In this document: positions 28,984 through 38,220 of the stretch, in pieces | Layout: every line of letters begins with the position of its first letter | Numbering within the stretch: position 1 is the first letter of the stretch | DNA from: Pseudobacillus wudalianchiensis | GTDB taxonomy: Bacteria > Bacillota > Bacilli > Bacillales > Domibacillaceae | Direction of reading: 5' to 3' | NCBI RefSeq assembly: GCF_001685015.1 | Contig: NZ_MAYT01000001.1 | Span: 655,087-719,086, forward strand | Length of the DNA stretch: 64,000 nucleotides | Program-made: the position numbers and the translations under genes | Notes under the pieces: model-generated | Seen by the model: the letters and a program-made list of their open reading frames with translations, nothing else | What the model was told of the DNA's origin: nothing | The model's database searches: none

Positions 28984-29019
28984 GCTGCTCTGACTGTAAA
29001 AAGTCAGGCAGCATTTTTT
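28984..29019 (+). terminator. Terminator after birA
   Basis: A stem GCTGC plus CTGACT (28984-28995) pairs with AGTCAGGCAGC (29002-29012) with a bulge, followed by six T. Confidence 0.75.
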
Positions 29020-29074
29020 ATGTAAAGAATACAGTAAGCCGTTAGATTTTACTGCCCTTACACTAATTCTTCTC

Positions 29075-30139
29075 TCATGGCAAAGATAGACGGAGTAAGC
29101 GATCATCCTGTTCAGCTGGCGTGCCTCGTCCATCTGTATTATTTGTTACTACATGTAAAGAGCCGCTGCGGACGTATACATCTCTGAGTCGGCCAGCGCC
29201 TTTAAAAGGAACAGTCATTTTCTTGCTTTTAGGATCAAAGGCAAGCAGCTTTTCGCCTCTTAGTGCGGCAATAAAGAGCTTTCCGTCAGTATAAGCTAGT
29301 CCAGAGGGAGCCCACGTTTCTTCTCCAGAATGAACGAGAGGGGTTACCATTCCCTCTTTTTTTTCGTCTCCTTCAATTACAGGCCAGCCATAGTTTTTCC
29401 CCGATTCAATTTTGTTCACTTCATCGTGGGCACTTTGGCCATGTTCCGTTGCATACATCGTGCCATCTTCACTCCAGGCCATGCCTTGTGGATTTCGGTG
29501 TCCATAAGAGAAAATATAGGAATTTTCAAATGGATTGTCCGATGGAATGGAACCGTCCAAATTTAATCGCAAAATTTTTCCTGAAAGAGTTTGTTGATCC
29601 TGTGCTGATGACTTTTGGCCAGCGTCTCCTGCTGTTGCATACAGCTTTTTGTCAGGACCGATGGCGAGCCGTCCGCCATTATGAATGGAGCCGCCCGGAA
29701 TGTTCGCTAACAATTCCTTGGTCTCCTGCCAAGTCTCGTTTTGTTTTTGAATTTGTACGATTCGATTAGCTATTCTGTCTTCTGTTAAGTAGGTATGATA
29801 TATATAAGCCAGTCCATTTTTTGAAAAGTTAGGATGGAGCTCAAACCCTAATAAGCCGCCTTCGCCTTCACGCAGCACTGGTTGAGCCAGCTTTACTTCC
29901 ATTTCCTTTTTTTCTCCATCACGATTGATTCGGACAACCATCCCTTTTCGCTCACTAATAAAAAAGCTGCCGCCAGATTTCGTAATGTCCCAGGGAATCT
30001 TTAAGTTTTCCGCGAGTATATCCGCAGCGGAAACTGTACTTGCAGGAACATGTCTTGAAGAGTCCTCTCCATCAGGGGCCTGTTTCGGGGAGGCACAACC
30101 TGAAAGCAGCAAAAGAAAAGCTAATAGCCATTTACTCAT
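29075..30139 (-). CDS. PQQ-dependent sugar dehydrogenase-like lipoprotein
   Basis: A 354-residue lipoprotein with lipobox L-S-G-C (Cys15) and a soluble six-bladed propeller of the glucose/sorbosone dehydrogenase (GSDH) family. Family motifs are visible: IHNGGRLAIGPD, SYGHRNPQGMAW, EHGQSAHDEVN and NYGWP. The expected substrate is an aldose oxidised at the cell surface with a quinone cofactor, but PQQ use cannot be read from sequence alone. AAAGGAAG precedes the ATG. It is an insertion on the reverse strand between birA and panB relative to B. subtilis. Confidence 0.9.
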   Translation of the reverse strand: MSKWLLAFLLLLSGCASPKQAPDGEDSSRHVPASTVSAADILAENLKIPWDITKSGGSFFISERKGMVVRINRDGEKKEMEVKLAQPVLREGEGGLLGFELHPNFSKNGLAYIYHTYLTEDRIANRIVQIQKQNETWQETKELLANIPGGSIHNGGRLAIGPDKKLYATAGDAGQKSSAQDQQTLSGKILRLNLDGSIPSDNPFENSYIFSYGHRNPQGMAWSEDGTMYATEHGQSAHDEVNKIESGKNYGWPVIEGDEKKEGMVTPLVHSGEETWAPSGLAYTDGKLFIAALRGEKLLAFDPKSKKMTVPFKGAGRLRDVYVRSGSLHVVTNNTDGRGTPAEQDDRLLRLSLP

Positions 30140-30202
30140 CGTTTCACTTCCTTTTGAAAGTTATTTAAACGGTTATACTATTATGAACAAACAAATTTCC
30201 AA

Positions 30203-30231
30203 TAGTCAAAAAAAAGGGATGTTGCTATAAT
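30203..30231 (+). promoter_or_regulatory. Sigma-A promoter of panBCD
   Basis: TATAAT at 30226-30231 with TG two bases upstream (extended -10), 17-base spacer, and TAGTCA at 30203-30208 as a 4-of-6 match to the -35. Transcription would start near 30238, giving a leader of about 200 bases. Confidence 0.7.
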
Positions 30232-30304
30232 GAAGGCGGGCAGTATCTAAGATAGAACTGCACTTGTCTCGTAGTTAGCCGCTGGCACAATCAAATAAGC
30301 AAAA

Positions 30305-30333
30305 GTTCTGCCTTGATCCGTAAGGACAGGGAC
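30305..30333 (+). ncRNA. pan-type RNA hairpin in the panB leader
   Basis: A hairpin whose 3' strand has two unpaired adenosines at fixed spacing: CCTT 30311-30314 on AAGG 30322-30325, bulged A30326, TTCTG 30306-30310 on CAGGG 30327-30331, bulged A30332, then G30305 on C30333. Two bulged As on the 3' side of one stem in a panB leader is the published description of the pan RNA motif. GCAGT 30240-30244 pairing with ACTGC 30257-30261 forms a further hairpin at the 5' end. I could not compare with the covariance model. Confidence 0.7.
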
Positions 30334-30363
30334 AGAGGGTCGAAACAACGAATCGAATTATTC

Positions 30364-30392
30364 GAGTCCTTCTGTCTGGAGGACTCTTTTTA
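30364..30392 (+). terminator. Leader terminator upstream of panB (attenuator)
   Basis: GAGTCCT (30364-30370) pairs with AGGACTC (30380-30386), followed by TTTTTATTT. It lies 48 bases before the panB start. The 5' arm can instead pair, within CCTTCTGTC 30368-30376, with GACAGAGGG at 30331-30339, nine continuous pairs, forming a competing antiterminator. Confidence 0.75.
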
Positions 30393-30439
30393 TTTACTTA
30401 TTGTTTCGTCTCCTCTGATTAAAAAAGGAGGAAGCGTGC

Positions 30440-31279
30440 ATGAAGCAAACGAGTGATTTTATTAAGATGAAGGAGAACGGCGAAAAGATCGCCATGATCA
30501 CTGCCTATGACTACCCATCTGCCAAATTATCCGAAGAAGGCGGAGCAGACATTATTTTAGTTGGTGATTCACTTGGTATGGTCGTTCTTGGATATGAATC
30601 GACGGTTCCGGTAACGCTCGCCGACATGATTCACCATACGAAAGCGGTGAAGAGAGGCGCAAAAGAAACGTTTATTGTGACTGACTTGCCTTTTATGTCT
30701 TACCACATTAGCCGTGAAGAAACGATGCGGGCGGCGAGAGCGCTTATGCAGGAAGCAGGAGCACATGCGGTGAAGATTGAAGGCGGAGAAGAGGCAGTAG
30801 AAGCTGTGCGGGATTTGACGCTCGCCGGTGTACCAACGGTCGCTCACTTAGGTCTGACTCCACAATCAGTTGGTGTGCTAGGTGGTTACAAAGTACAAGG
30901 GAAAACAGCAGAAGCAGCCAAAAAGCTGTTGCTTGACGCAAAGAAGCTGGAGGAAGCGGGAGCCTTTATGGCCGTACTCGAGTGTGTACCTTATCAAATT
31001 GCAGCTCAAGTAGCGGGTGCTCTCACCATTCCGGTTATTGGCATTGGTGCAGGAAAAGAAACAGATGGGCAGGTGCTCGTCTATCATGATCTTATCCGAT
31101 ATGGTGTAAGCCGGACACCTAAATTCGTTAAATCATATGCCAATGTGAACGAGGAGATTATCCCGGCGGTTTCAGCCTATGTAGCAGAAGTGAAGGAAGG
31201 GGCATTTCCTGCTCAGGAGCATTCATTTACGATGAAAGAAGAAGAGTTAGAAGCGCTGTATGGAGGGGCACGTTCATGA
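30440..31279 (+). CDS. panB: Ketopantoate hydroxymethyltransferase
   Basis: First committed step of pantothenate synthesis: adds a hydroxymethyl group from methylene-tetrahydrofolate to 2-oxoisovalerate. The 279-residue protein has the signature [24 protein letters not shown] near 35-58, with metal-ligand Asp in GDS. AAAGGAGG precedes the ATG. It overlaps panC by four bases (ATGA). Confidence 0.97.
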   Translation: MKQTSDFIKMKENGEKIAMITAYDYPSAKLSEEGGADIILVGDSLGMVVLGYESTVPVTLADMIHHTKAVKRGAKETFIVTDLPFMSYHISREETMRAARALMQEAGAHAVKIEGGEEAVEAVRDLTLAGVPTVAHLGLTPQSVGVLGGYKVQGKTAEAAKKLLLDAKKLEEAGAFMAVLECVPYQIAAQVAGALTIPVIGIGAGKETDGQVLVYHDLIRYGVSRTPKFVKSYANVNEEIIPAVSAYVAEVKEGAFPAQEHSFTMKEEELEALYGGARS

Positions 31280-32133
31280 GAGTCATCAAGACAGTAAAAG
31301 AGTTAAAAGAGTTTGTTCGGACGGAGAAGAAGGCCGGACATCAAATCGGCCTCGTGCCGACAATGGGGTTTCTGCATGAAGGGCATCTCACCTTAGCAAA
31401 TCAAGCAAGACAGGAAAACGATACAGTCATTATGAGTATCTTTGTAAACCCGCTGCAATTTGGGCCAAATGAAGACTTCGATCGTTATCCGCGGAATTTA
31501 GAACGGGATGAACAGCTGGCAGCTTCAGCCGGCGTAGATTGTCTTTTTACCCCTGATGTAGAAGAAATGTATCCGGAGCCATCTATCATAACAATGACGG
31601 TGACAGCCAGAGCAGACAAGCTATGCGGTGTGAAACGCCCGGGCCACTTTGATGGAGTCGTCACCGTAGTAACGAAGCTTTTTCATTTAGCAGAACCGGA
31701 TAAAGCCTACTTCGGCTTAAAGGATGCCCAACAATTTGCTGTCATTGATGGTCTCGTTACATCATTGAATTTTCCAGTAGAAATTGTGGGAGTGGAGACC
31801 GTTAGGGAAGAAGACGGATTAGCAAAGAGCTCTCGTAACGTCTACTTGACAGAAGAGGAACGCCTAAAAGCACCTCATTTGCAAAAGGGGCTTCAGCTCG
31901 GTGTTCAAGCAGCCAAACAGGGAGATAAGAGCGTTGAAGAGGTTATTGAGCGCACGGTTTCTTATTTGCAGGACCATACTGGGGCGGCTATTGACTATGT
32001 GGAGCTGCTCTCTTATCCAGAGCTGGATTCTTTAGAAAAAGTCCAAGGGAAGATGATCCTGGCCGCAGCGGTTCAGTATAGAAAAGCGCGTTTGATCGAC
32101 AATATCATTTTTACTGTTAGAGGAGAATGCTAA
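31276..32133 (+). CDS. panC: Pantothenate synthetase
   Basis: Condenses pantoate and beta-alanine with ATP. The 285-residue protein has [10 protein letters not shown] at 28-37 with the HxGH adenylate motif, and KSSRNVYL of the KMSKS-like site. It is encoded between panB and panD in one operon; the stop precedes the panD start by two bases. Confidence 0.97.
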   Translation: MRVIKTVKELKEFVRTEKKAGHQIGLVPTMGFLHEGHLTLANQARQENDTVIMSIFVNPLQFGPNEDFDRYPRNLERDEQLAASAGVDCLFTPDVEEMYPEPSIITMTVTARADKLCGVKRPGHFDGVVTVVTKLFHLAEPDKAYFGLKDAQQFAVIDGLVTSLNFPVEIVGVETVREEDGLAKSSRNVYLTEEERLKAPHLQKGLQLGVQAAKQGDKSVEEVIERTVSYLQDHTGAAIDYVELLSYPELDSLEKVQGKMILAAAVQYRKARLIDNIIFTVRGEC

Positions 32134-32135
32134 AG

Positions 32136-32519
32136 ATGTTCCGTACAATGATGAATGGAAAAATCCACCGAGCTACTGTTACAGAAGCGAATTTAAATTA
32201 TGTTGGCAGCATTACGATTGATGAAGATTTAATCGATGCGGCTGGCATGATGGTGAATGAGAAAGTCCAAATCGTGAATAACAATAACGGTGCCCGCTTG
32301 GAAACGTATATTATACCGGGAGAGCGCGGCAGCGGAGTTATTTGTTTAAATGGAGCGGCAGCAAGACTTGTACAGCCTGGTGACAAAGTGATTATTATCT
32401 CTTATGTGATGGTAGCTGAAGAGAAAGTAAAGGATCACAAGCCAAAAGTGGTTGTTGCTGGAGAGAACAATCAAATTGAGCAGCTTCTGCATGAGGAAAT
32501 TGCCGGTACAGTCCTTTAA
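32136..32519 (+). CDS. panD: Aspartate 1-decarboxylase
   Basis: Makes beta-alanine from aspartate; a pyruvoyl enzyme that self-cleaves between Gly24 and Ser25, visible in NYVGSIT. The protein is 127 residues. The ATG at 32136 gives the family start [13 protein letters not shown]; an in-frame ATG at 32127 is only three bases from GAGG and is unlikely. It completes panBCD. Confidence 0.97.
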   Translation: MFRTMMNGKIHRATVTEANLNYVGSITIDEDLIDAAGMMVNEKVQIVNNNNGARLETYIIPGERGSGVICLNGAAARLVQPGDKVIIISYVMVAEEKVKDHKPKVVVAGENNQIEQLLHEEIAGTVL

Positions 32520-32527
32520 TATAGAAA

Positions 32528-32565
32528 AGAAGGGGTCTCTCATATCGATTTGAGGGGCTCTTTCT
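32528..32565 (+). terminator. Hairpin, probable terminator after panD
   Basis: A 14-bp stem with several G-T pairs (32528-32541 with 32552-32565) and a 10-base loop. It lacks a long T tract after the stem, so termination may be partial. Confidence 0.55.
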
Positions 32566-32645
32566 ATTGCACGCTCTGGCTCTTTGGCAAATTCATATGT
32601 TAAACTGAGGAAGAAAGTTTAACAGAAAAAGGTGCGTAACCGACT

Positions 32646-35450
32646 ATGAAGCATTTAAAATTTGTCGTAACTGACTTTGAAACGACCGGCCACGCGTCGA
32701 AAGGGAATGACCGAATTATACAGGCTTCCTTTGTCGTTATTGAAAATAAACAAATTACCGGACAATATACCTCTTTTTTCAATCCGGAAATACCTATTCC
32801 AGCATTTATTGAAGAGCTGACAGGTATTTCAGATGATCTCGTGCAAGATGCTCCTTTTTTTCATGAAGCAGCAAAGGATATCTTGCCGTTGCTAGAAGGG
32901 GCTGTGTTTGTTGCTCATAACGTAGCATTTGATCTGCAATTTTTACAGTCAGAGCTTGAACGGGCAGGGTATCCTGCTTTTTCTGGAGCGGCTATTGACA
33001 CAGTCGAGCTGGCTAGAATTGTCTGGCCAACATCAGACAGTTATAAGCTGGGTGAATTAACAGGCAATCTTGGCCTCGTTCATGACCGGCCTCATCAAGC
33101 TGACAGTGATGCCTATGTAACAGCCGAAATGCTGCTATTAATGATAGAAAAGCTTGAGAAATTACCAATGGTCACACTTGAGAAGCTTCAGCGGCTGTCT
33201 ATACGCTTAAAAAGTGATATCTATTTGTTAATAAAAGCGATCATTCAGACAAAACAATCGAATATTGAGCAGTTGCCAGAGCAAGTGGAAGTGTATCGCG
33301 GGCTTGCTTTGCGTAAAAAGAAAATTGAGCAAAGAATGATTGAAAAAAATACGCCGTCTTATCCGGAAACAGAGGAGGAAAAAGCAGCGCTATTTGCTGC
33401 TGTTCCGCATCTTGAACTTCGCAACAGCCAAATGGATATGATGGATCTCGTCCATCGGTCACTGCAAACTTCTCAGCATTTAGCGGTAGAGGCTGGGACC
33501 GGCACCGGAAAATCTCTCGGCTATTTATTACCGGCCGTTTATCAAAGCAAACAAGAAAAGGAACCCGTTATTGTCAGTACATATACAGTGATTTTACAAC
33601 AGCAGCTTTTGCAAAAAGAGATTCGCCAGCTGCAGCAGTTATTACCTTTTCCAGTTCAAGCGACGGTATTAAAAGGCAGAAACCATTATATTGATCTATA
33701 TAAGTTTTCCCAAAGCTTGAAAGATACGAACGATAATTATGATTTTATTCTGGCAAAGATGCAAATTTTGACGTGGCTGCTTGAGACAGAAACAGGAGAC
33801 GTCGATGAAATTAATTTGTCTTCAGGCGGTGAGCTGTTTTGGAATGAAGTCCGTCAAGACAGCGATTATATGAATAAAGGCCGAAAAGCCTGGCTTGATA
33901 AAGACTTTTATATCCATGCAAAAAAACAGGCAAAAGAAGCGGACATCGTCATTACAAACCATTCTTTGCTCGTAGCGGATTTAATGAAAGAAAACGCATT
34001 TATTCCTGCTTGCCGTCATGTCATCATTGATGAAGCCCACCACTTTGAACGTGCGGCAAGAGACCGTCTTGGTTTATCGATCGACCCAATTACGTGCAAA
34101 CAATTGCTTGGGAGGGTTGGCACGTATGAGCAAAAGGAATTATTTTATGAAATAGAAAAGTTGGTTGTTAAATACGGTTCGTCCGATAAAGAGGATGAGC
34201 GGCGAGCGATTAATCGTAAGCTGCAGGAGCTTCAATTCGAAATGGATGAATGGTTTAAAGTGCTGCAATTATATTTCGAGAAGCATACGAAAAAGCGGTC
34301 AGGAAACTGGCATAGACGCCAGCTTAGATTAACCGATGAGACGAGAAGTCTTTCCCATTGGGATCACATAGAATATGGCGCAGAAAGAATAGAGTCTCTA
34401 CTAGGAGAACTGATTTCTTGGATGAAGCAGCGGCTTGGACAAATAGGAGAATCCCGGGAACAAATGACAGCTTCAGAACAAGTGAGGATGGACAATTTTA
34501 AAGAAGTCATGGAAGAGTGGCAAGAGTTTCAGCACACGCTTTTGCGATTGATTTTCCGTCCAGAAGAGGAAGAAGTTATTTGGCTGGAAGGGGATGGCCG
34601 TTCATTTGCCAATACATTTGTGATCAGATCCCATCCAATGGAAGCAGCGAACATGATTCAAGATACGCTGCTTCGTCATAAGCATGTGATTTTTACTTCG
34701 GCAACACTGGCGGTTAATGACTCTTTTCGCTTTTTCACTGCCGAGACAGGTCTTTCCTCATTTGATCATGAAGAGGTAATCCTGCCGTCTCCTTTTGACT
34801 TCAAGCAAAATTGCCGAATGGTCATTCCTAATGATGTCCCGGAAGTAAAAAGCGTACATCAAGAAGAATATATTGAGTCTTTAGCTAATCATTTAACAGC
34901 AGTCGCTGAAGCAGCTAAAGGCAGAATGCTCGTGTTGTTTACGTCATTTGACATGATGAAAAAAACGTATGATTTAATGAAAGACAGCGGTCTGCTTGAT
35001 GAGTATATTTTGTTAGCCCAAGGGATTACGACGGGAAGCCGGAGCCGCTTGACACGAAACTTTCAGAGGTTTGATAAAGCCATTTTGTTTGGTACGAACA
35101 GCTTTTGGGAAGGCATTGATATTCCAGGGGAGGATTTGTCCTGTCTTGTGATCGTTCGCCTGCCATTTTCGCCGCCGGATGAACCGTTTGCTCAGGCTAA
35201 GAGCGAACAGTTAACGCAAGCAGGGAAAAATGCGTTCTCCGCTTTCTCTCTGCCACAGGCTGTCCTGCGCTTTAGACAAGGGTTTGGCCGGCTCATCCGC
35301 AGCAGTACAGATCGAGGCATTATTATTGTATTCGACCGGCGTATTCAAACAAATAAGTATGGAAAAACATTTTTGCAATCTATTCCTGATATTCTGATCG
35401 AGGAGGCTTCACTGAGCGAGACCATTTCCATCATTGAGAAATGGCTGTGA
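32646..35450 (+). CDS. dinG: DinG-family exonuclease/helicase-like protein
   Basis: A 934-residue protein. The N-terminal DEDD 3'-5' exonuclease domain shows TDFETTG at 9-15, AHNVAFDLQFL and HQADSDAYVTAE. A superfamily 2 helicase part follows with Walker A EAGTGTGKS near 280-289, IDEAHHF and GTNSFWEGIDIPGEDL. I see no four-cysteine cluster of the Fe-S DinG/XPD type between motifs I and II, typical of the Firmicute form, for which nuclease rather than helicase activity has been described. It is monocistronic with respect to panD. Confidence 0.93.
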   Translation: MKHLKFVVTDFETTGHASKGNDRIIQASFVVIENKQITGQYTSFFNPEIPIPAFIEELTGISDDLVQDAPFFHEAAKDILPLLEGAVFVAHNVAFDLQFLQSELERAGYPAFSGAAIDTVELARIVWPTSDSYKLGELTGNLGLVHDRPHQADSDAYVTAEMLLLMIEKLEKLPMVTLEKLQRLSIRLKSDIYLLIKAIIQTKQSNIEQLPEQVEVYRGLALRKKKIEQRMIEKNTPSYPETEEEKAALFAAVPHLELRNSQMDMMDLVHRSLQTSQHLAVEAGTGTGKSLGYLLPAVYQSKQEKEPVIVSTYTVILQQQLLQKEIRQLQQLLPFPVQATVLKGRNHYIDLYKFSQSLKDTNDNYDFILAKMQILTWLLETETGDVDEINLSSGGELFWNEVRQDSDYMNKGRKAWLDKDFYIHAKKQAKEADIVITNHSLLVADLMKENAFIPACRHVIIDEAHHFERAARDRLGLSIDPITCKQLLGRVGTYEQKELFYEIEKLVVKYGSSDKEDERRAINRKLQELQFEMDEWFKVLQLYFEKHTKKRSGNWHRRQLRLTDETRSLSHWDHIEYGAERIESLLGELISWMKQRLGQIGESREQMTASEQVRMDNFKEVMEEWQEFQHTLLRLIFRPEEEEVIWLEGDGRSFANTFVIRSHPMEAANMIQDTLLRHKHVIFTSATLAVNDSFRFFTAETGLSSFDHEEVILPSPFDFKQNCRMVIPNDVPEVKSVHQEEYIESLANHLTAVAEAAKGRMLVLFTSFDMMKKTYDLMKDSGLLDEYILLAQGITTGSRSRLTRNFQRFDKAILFGTNSFWEGIDIPGEDLSCLVIVRLPFSPPDEPFAQAKSEQLTQAGKNAFSAFSLPQAVLRFRQGFGRLIRSSTDRGIIIVFDRRIQTNKYGKTFLQSIPDILIEEASLSETISIIEKWL

Positions 35451-35522
35451 TTTCCGGCAGGCACCTGCGTTTATTTTGCGAGTGAATGACGTACCATAAC
35501 GGTATCGAAAGGAGCGGCCGTT

Positions 35523-36329
35523 ATGAGAATCGTCTTAGCTATTGTGGTATCTATGTTATTCGTTTCTCCTATGTATGCAGCTGCCTCTGTTATTCATTTG
35601 CATTTAGAAGAAGAGGAATTTGCTCTCTCGTTTTTGCCATTATCAGACGGGGAAGCTGCCTTTTTACACACAGCAGATGGCCAGCATTTTTTAATTAATA
35701 CCGGACACAAAGGCACCGAAGCGGAAATCTTTCAATATATGAATAGCTTTCAAATTCATGAGCTTGATGGGCTGATTATTACAGAAAGAAGATATTGGCG
35801 AGAGTCGTTCATTGAAGAACTCAGAAGGAAACGGAAATTAAAGAAAATATTTACCGGCTGGCCGTTACCAGCTCGTTCACGCGGCAGCCGCTTCATACAT
35901 GAAAAGTGGCAGGAAGGGGATTTGCGGGAGATCAGTCCAGGGGTGAGAGTATCTGTACTTTATAGTGGATTAAGAAAGAACGAAGGCCTTGATTTTTCCA
36001 TCAGACACTATGACTCCCGCCTCCTATGGCTATCCTCTGCTTCAAGATCGTCTGAGAAGAAGCTGTTAGCATTGCCTCTTAGGGACAGTAACATTGTAAA
36101 AATTCCTCAGTTTGGTAAACACGATAGTCTCTCTAATAACCTGTTAACTCACATTGACCCGCAAACGGCTGTTTTATTCAAACAAAAAGCAGCTTATCCG
36201 GATGAGAGACTAATGGAACTGCTTCATGAGATGTGGATTGATATTTACTACACAGGCCAGCACGGTATCCTCATTGTTAAATTTACAAAAGAGGGATACG
36301 AGCTTTTTTCCCTGCCGGATTTAAAATGA
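35523..36329 (+). CDS. Secreted metallo-beta-lactamase-fold-like protein, metal motif missing
   Basis: A 268-residue protein with an N-terminal signal sequence (about 1-21). The segment DGEAAFLHTADGQHFLINTGHKGTEAEIFQYMN followed by ELDGLIITE resembles the start of the ComEC C-terminal / metallo-beta-lactamase fold. At the place of HxHxDH it has ERRYWRESF, so metal hydrolase activity is unlikely. GAAAGGAG precedes the ATG. It lies between dinG and ypmA, where B. subtilis has no gene as I recall. Function unknown. Confidence 0.65.
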   Translation: MRIVLAIVVSMLFVSPMYAAASVIHLHLEEEEFALSFLPLSDGEAAFLHTADGQHFLINTGHKGTEAEIFQYMNSFQIHELDGLIITERRYWRESFIEELRRKRKLKKIFTGWPLPARSRGSRFIHEKWQEGDLREISPGVRVSVLYSGLRKNEGLDFSIRHYDSRLLWLSSASRSSEKKLLALPLRDSNIVKIPQFGKHDSLSNNLLTHIDPQTAVLFKQKAAYPDERLMELLHEMWIDIYYTGQHGILIVKFTKEGYELFSLPDLK

Positions 36330-36360
36330 GCGGGATTCGCACTTTTCACAAAATTTCTTA

Positions 36361-36388
36361 ATGACCTGTTAAAATTTCCTGATATAAT
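36361..36388 (+). promoter_or_regulatory. Promoter of ypmA-aspB
   Basis: ATGACC at 36361-36366, 16-base spacer and a consensus TATAAT at 36383-36388. The ypmA start is 23 bases downstream of the -10. Confidence 0.6.
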
Positions 36389-36410
36389 ATAAAAGAATGG
36401 GGGCATTCGC

Positions 36411-36581
36411 ATGGAAAGTAAAATTGAAGTTTTATCCTCTGTTACGGTCAACAATCAGTCAGATTTATACAAAATTGTAGATACATTAAACCGTACGTTA
36501 AAGCGGGAAAATTTAATGTTTGGTTTGGCGCTTGATAAGGCAGACAAAGATAAAGCTGTTTTTACTATTTACCGTACATAA
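36411..36581 (+). CDS. ypmA: Small conserved protein YpmA
   Basis: A 56-residue protein reading MESKIEVLSSVTV at its start and ending AVFTIYRT, closely matching B. subtilis YpmA as I recall it. ATG at 36411 follows GGGGG at a suitable distance. It is a soluble alpha/beta protein of unknown function. B. subtilis has ypmB between ypmA and aspB; here aspB begins 34 bases after ypmA and ypmB is absent. Confidence 0.9.
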   Translation: MESKIEVLSSVTVNNQSDLYKIVDTLNRTLKRENLMFGLALDKADKDKAVFTIYRT

Positions 36582-36615
36582 TGAAATAAAATAGACAAAT
36601 AGTGGAGGTATTTTT

Positions 36616-37815
36616 GTGAACGTACAATTAGCACAGCGGGTTAAAGCACTAACTCCTTCTACAACACTTGCCATTACAGCAAAAGCAAAAGAGATGAAAG
36701 CGCAAGGAATCGATGTGATTGGTCTTGGTGCAGGGGAGCCTGACTTTAATACACCTGAACATATCATTGAAGCGGCCTATGAATCACTGAAAAAAGGACA
36801 GACAAAATATACACCATCTGGCGGTCTTCCTGAATTAAAGGACGCGATCATTGGCAAGTTTGAAAAAGATCAAGATTTAACTTATAAACGCAGTGAAATC
36901 ATTGTAACGGTTGGAGCGAAGCATGCCCTGTATACATTGTTCCAAGTTATTTTAGATGAGGGAGATGAAGTGATCATCCCAACTCCATACTGGGTAAGTT
37001 ACCCGGAACAAGTAAAGCTTGCTGATGGTACACCGGTTTATGTGGAGGGCAAGGAAGAAAATCATTTCAAAATTACGCCTGAGCAGCTTGAATCAGTGAT
37101 CACACCGAAAACAAAAGCGGTTATCATTAATTCACCAAGCAATCCAACAGGAATGATTTATTCAAGAGAAGAATTAGAAGCGCTTGGAGAAGTAGCGCTT
37201 AAACATAATATTTGGATTATCTCTGATGAAATTTACGAAAAGCTTGTCTATGGAGAGAATAAGCACGTATCCATTGCAGAGATTTCTCCGGCTTTAAAAG
37301 AACAGACGATCATTATTAATGGTGTATCTAAATCTCATTCGATGACGGGATGGCGTATCGGATACGCAGTAGGCAATGAGCAAGTGATTAAAGCGATGAC
37401 AGACCTTGCGAGCCACTCAACATCTAATCCAACAGCTGTATCACAATATGGTACGATTGCTGCCTACGAAGGAACGCAAGAACCAGTGGAAGAAATGAAA
37501 AAAGCGTTTGAAGAGCGCTTAAATATTATCCACAGCAAGCTAAATGAAATTCCAGGCGTTAGCTGCCTAAAGCCGCAAGGAGCTTTCTATTTGTTCCCTA
37601 ACGTAAAAGAAGCGGCTAAATTAACAGGATTCAGCGACGTAGACGGTTTCGTTAAGGCACTTCTAGAAGATGCGAAAGTAGCGGTTATTCCAGGAAGCGG
37701 TTTTGGTTCTCCAGACAATATCCGTCTTTCCTATGCAACGTCACTTGATCTTTTAGAAGCGGCAGTTGCTCGTATTGCGGAATATGTTAATAGCCACGCA
37801 ACAGCAAACAAATAA
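36616..37815 (+). CDS. aspB: Aspartate aminotransferase
   Basis: PLP enzyme exchanging the amino group between aspartate/oxaloacetate and glutamate/2-oxoglutarate. The 399-residue protein has NSPSNPTGMIYS, ISDEIYEKLVY and the PLP lysine in NGVSKSHSMTGWRIGY near residue 239. Start is GTG at 36616 with GTGGAGG upstream. It is probably co-transcribed with ypmA and ends at a strong terminator. Confidence 0.96.
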   Translation: MNVQLAQRVKALTPSTTLAITAKAKEMKAQGIDVIGLGAGEPDFNTPEHIIEAAYESLKKGQTKYTPSGGLPELKDAIIGKFEKDQDLTYKRSEIIVTVGAKHALYTLFQVILDEGDEVIIPTPYWVSYPEQVKLADGTPVYVEGKEENHFKITPEQLESVITPKTKAVIINSPSNPTGMIYSREELEALGEVALKHNIWIISDEIYEKLVYGENKHVSIAEISPALKEQTIIINGVSKSHSMTGWRIGYAVGNEQVIKAMTDLASHSTSNPTAVSQYGTIAAYEGTQEPVEEMKKAFEERLNIIHSKLNEIPGVSCLKPQGAFYLFPNVKEAAKLTGFSDVDGFVKALLEDAKVAVIPGSGFGSPDNIRLSYATSLDLLEAAVARIAEYVNSHATANK

Positions 37816-37837
37816 TAAATAGGTCAATGATACTGTA

Positions 37838-37867
37838 AGGCTGCTTCTAATTAGAAGCAGCCTTTTT
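37838..37867 (+). terminator. Terminator after aspB
   Basis: A perfect 11-bp stem (37838-37848 with 37853-37863) and a 4-base loop, followed by T. Confidence 0.9.
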
Positions 37868-38220
37868 GCTGTCTTTAAAAACTAGGCGCTGTTAAAGTAA
37901 GTAGTTCCGTTTTTGTAGACGAATATAGTAAATAACATATGGATTGGTATGCTGTTTTTTGGTGGTATAGCATCATTTTTATAGAAAATACTCTCAAAAT
38001 AGCATAGTGAATAGCAACCCCAATATGCTATTAATAATAGAGATTATCATCCTGTGAGTTGGGGTGTTGATTTGCTTGTCATTTACGATGTTAGTTTTGG
38101 TCTATATGGAGTAAAATCAAAGATTGTTGTTATTTTATGTTGAAGCAAATATAAAGCATTTAAGTAAACTTGCACCTAAAGTAACGGACGGGTTAGCTTT
38201 AAGAAGGATTTTAATTTCCT

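Noticed and set aside
32590..32612. LexA/DinR box before dinG
   Set aside because: CATATGTT matches only one side of the GAAC-N4-GTTC operator; the left half GAAC is missing.
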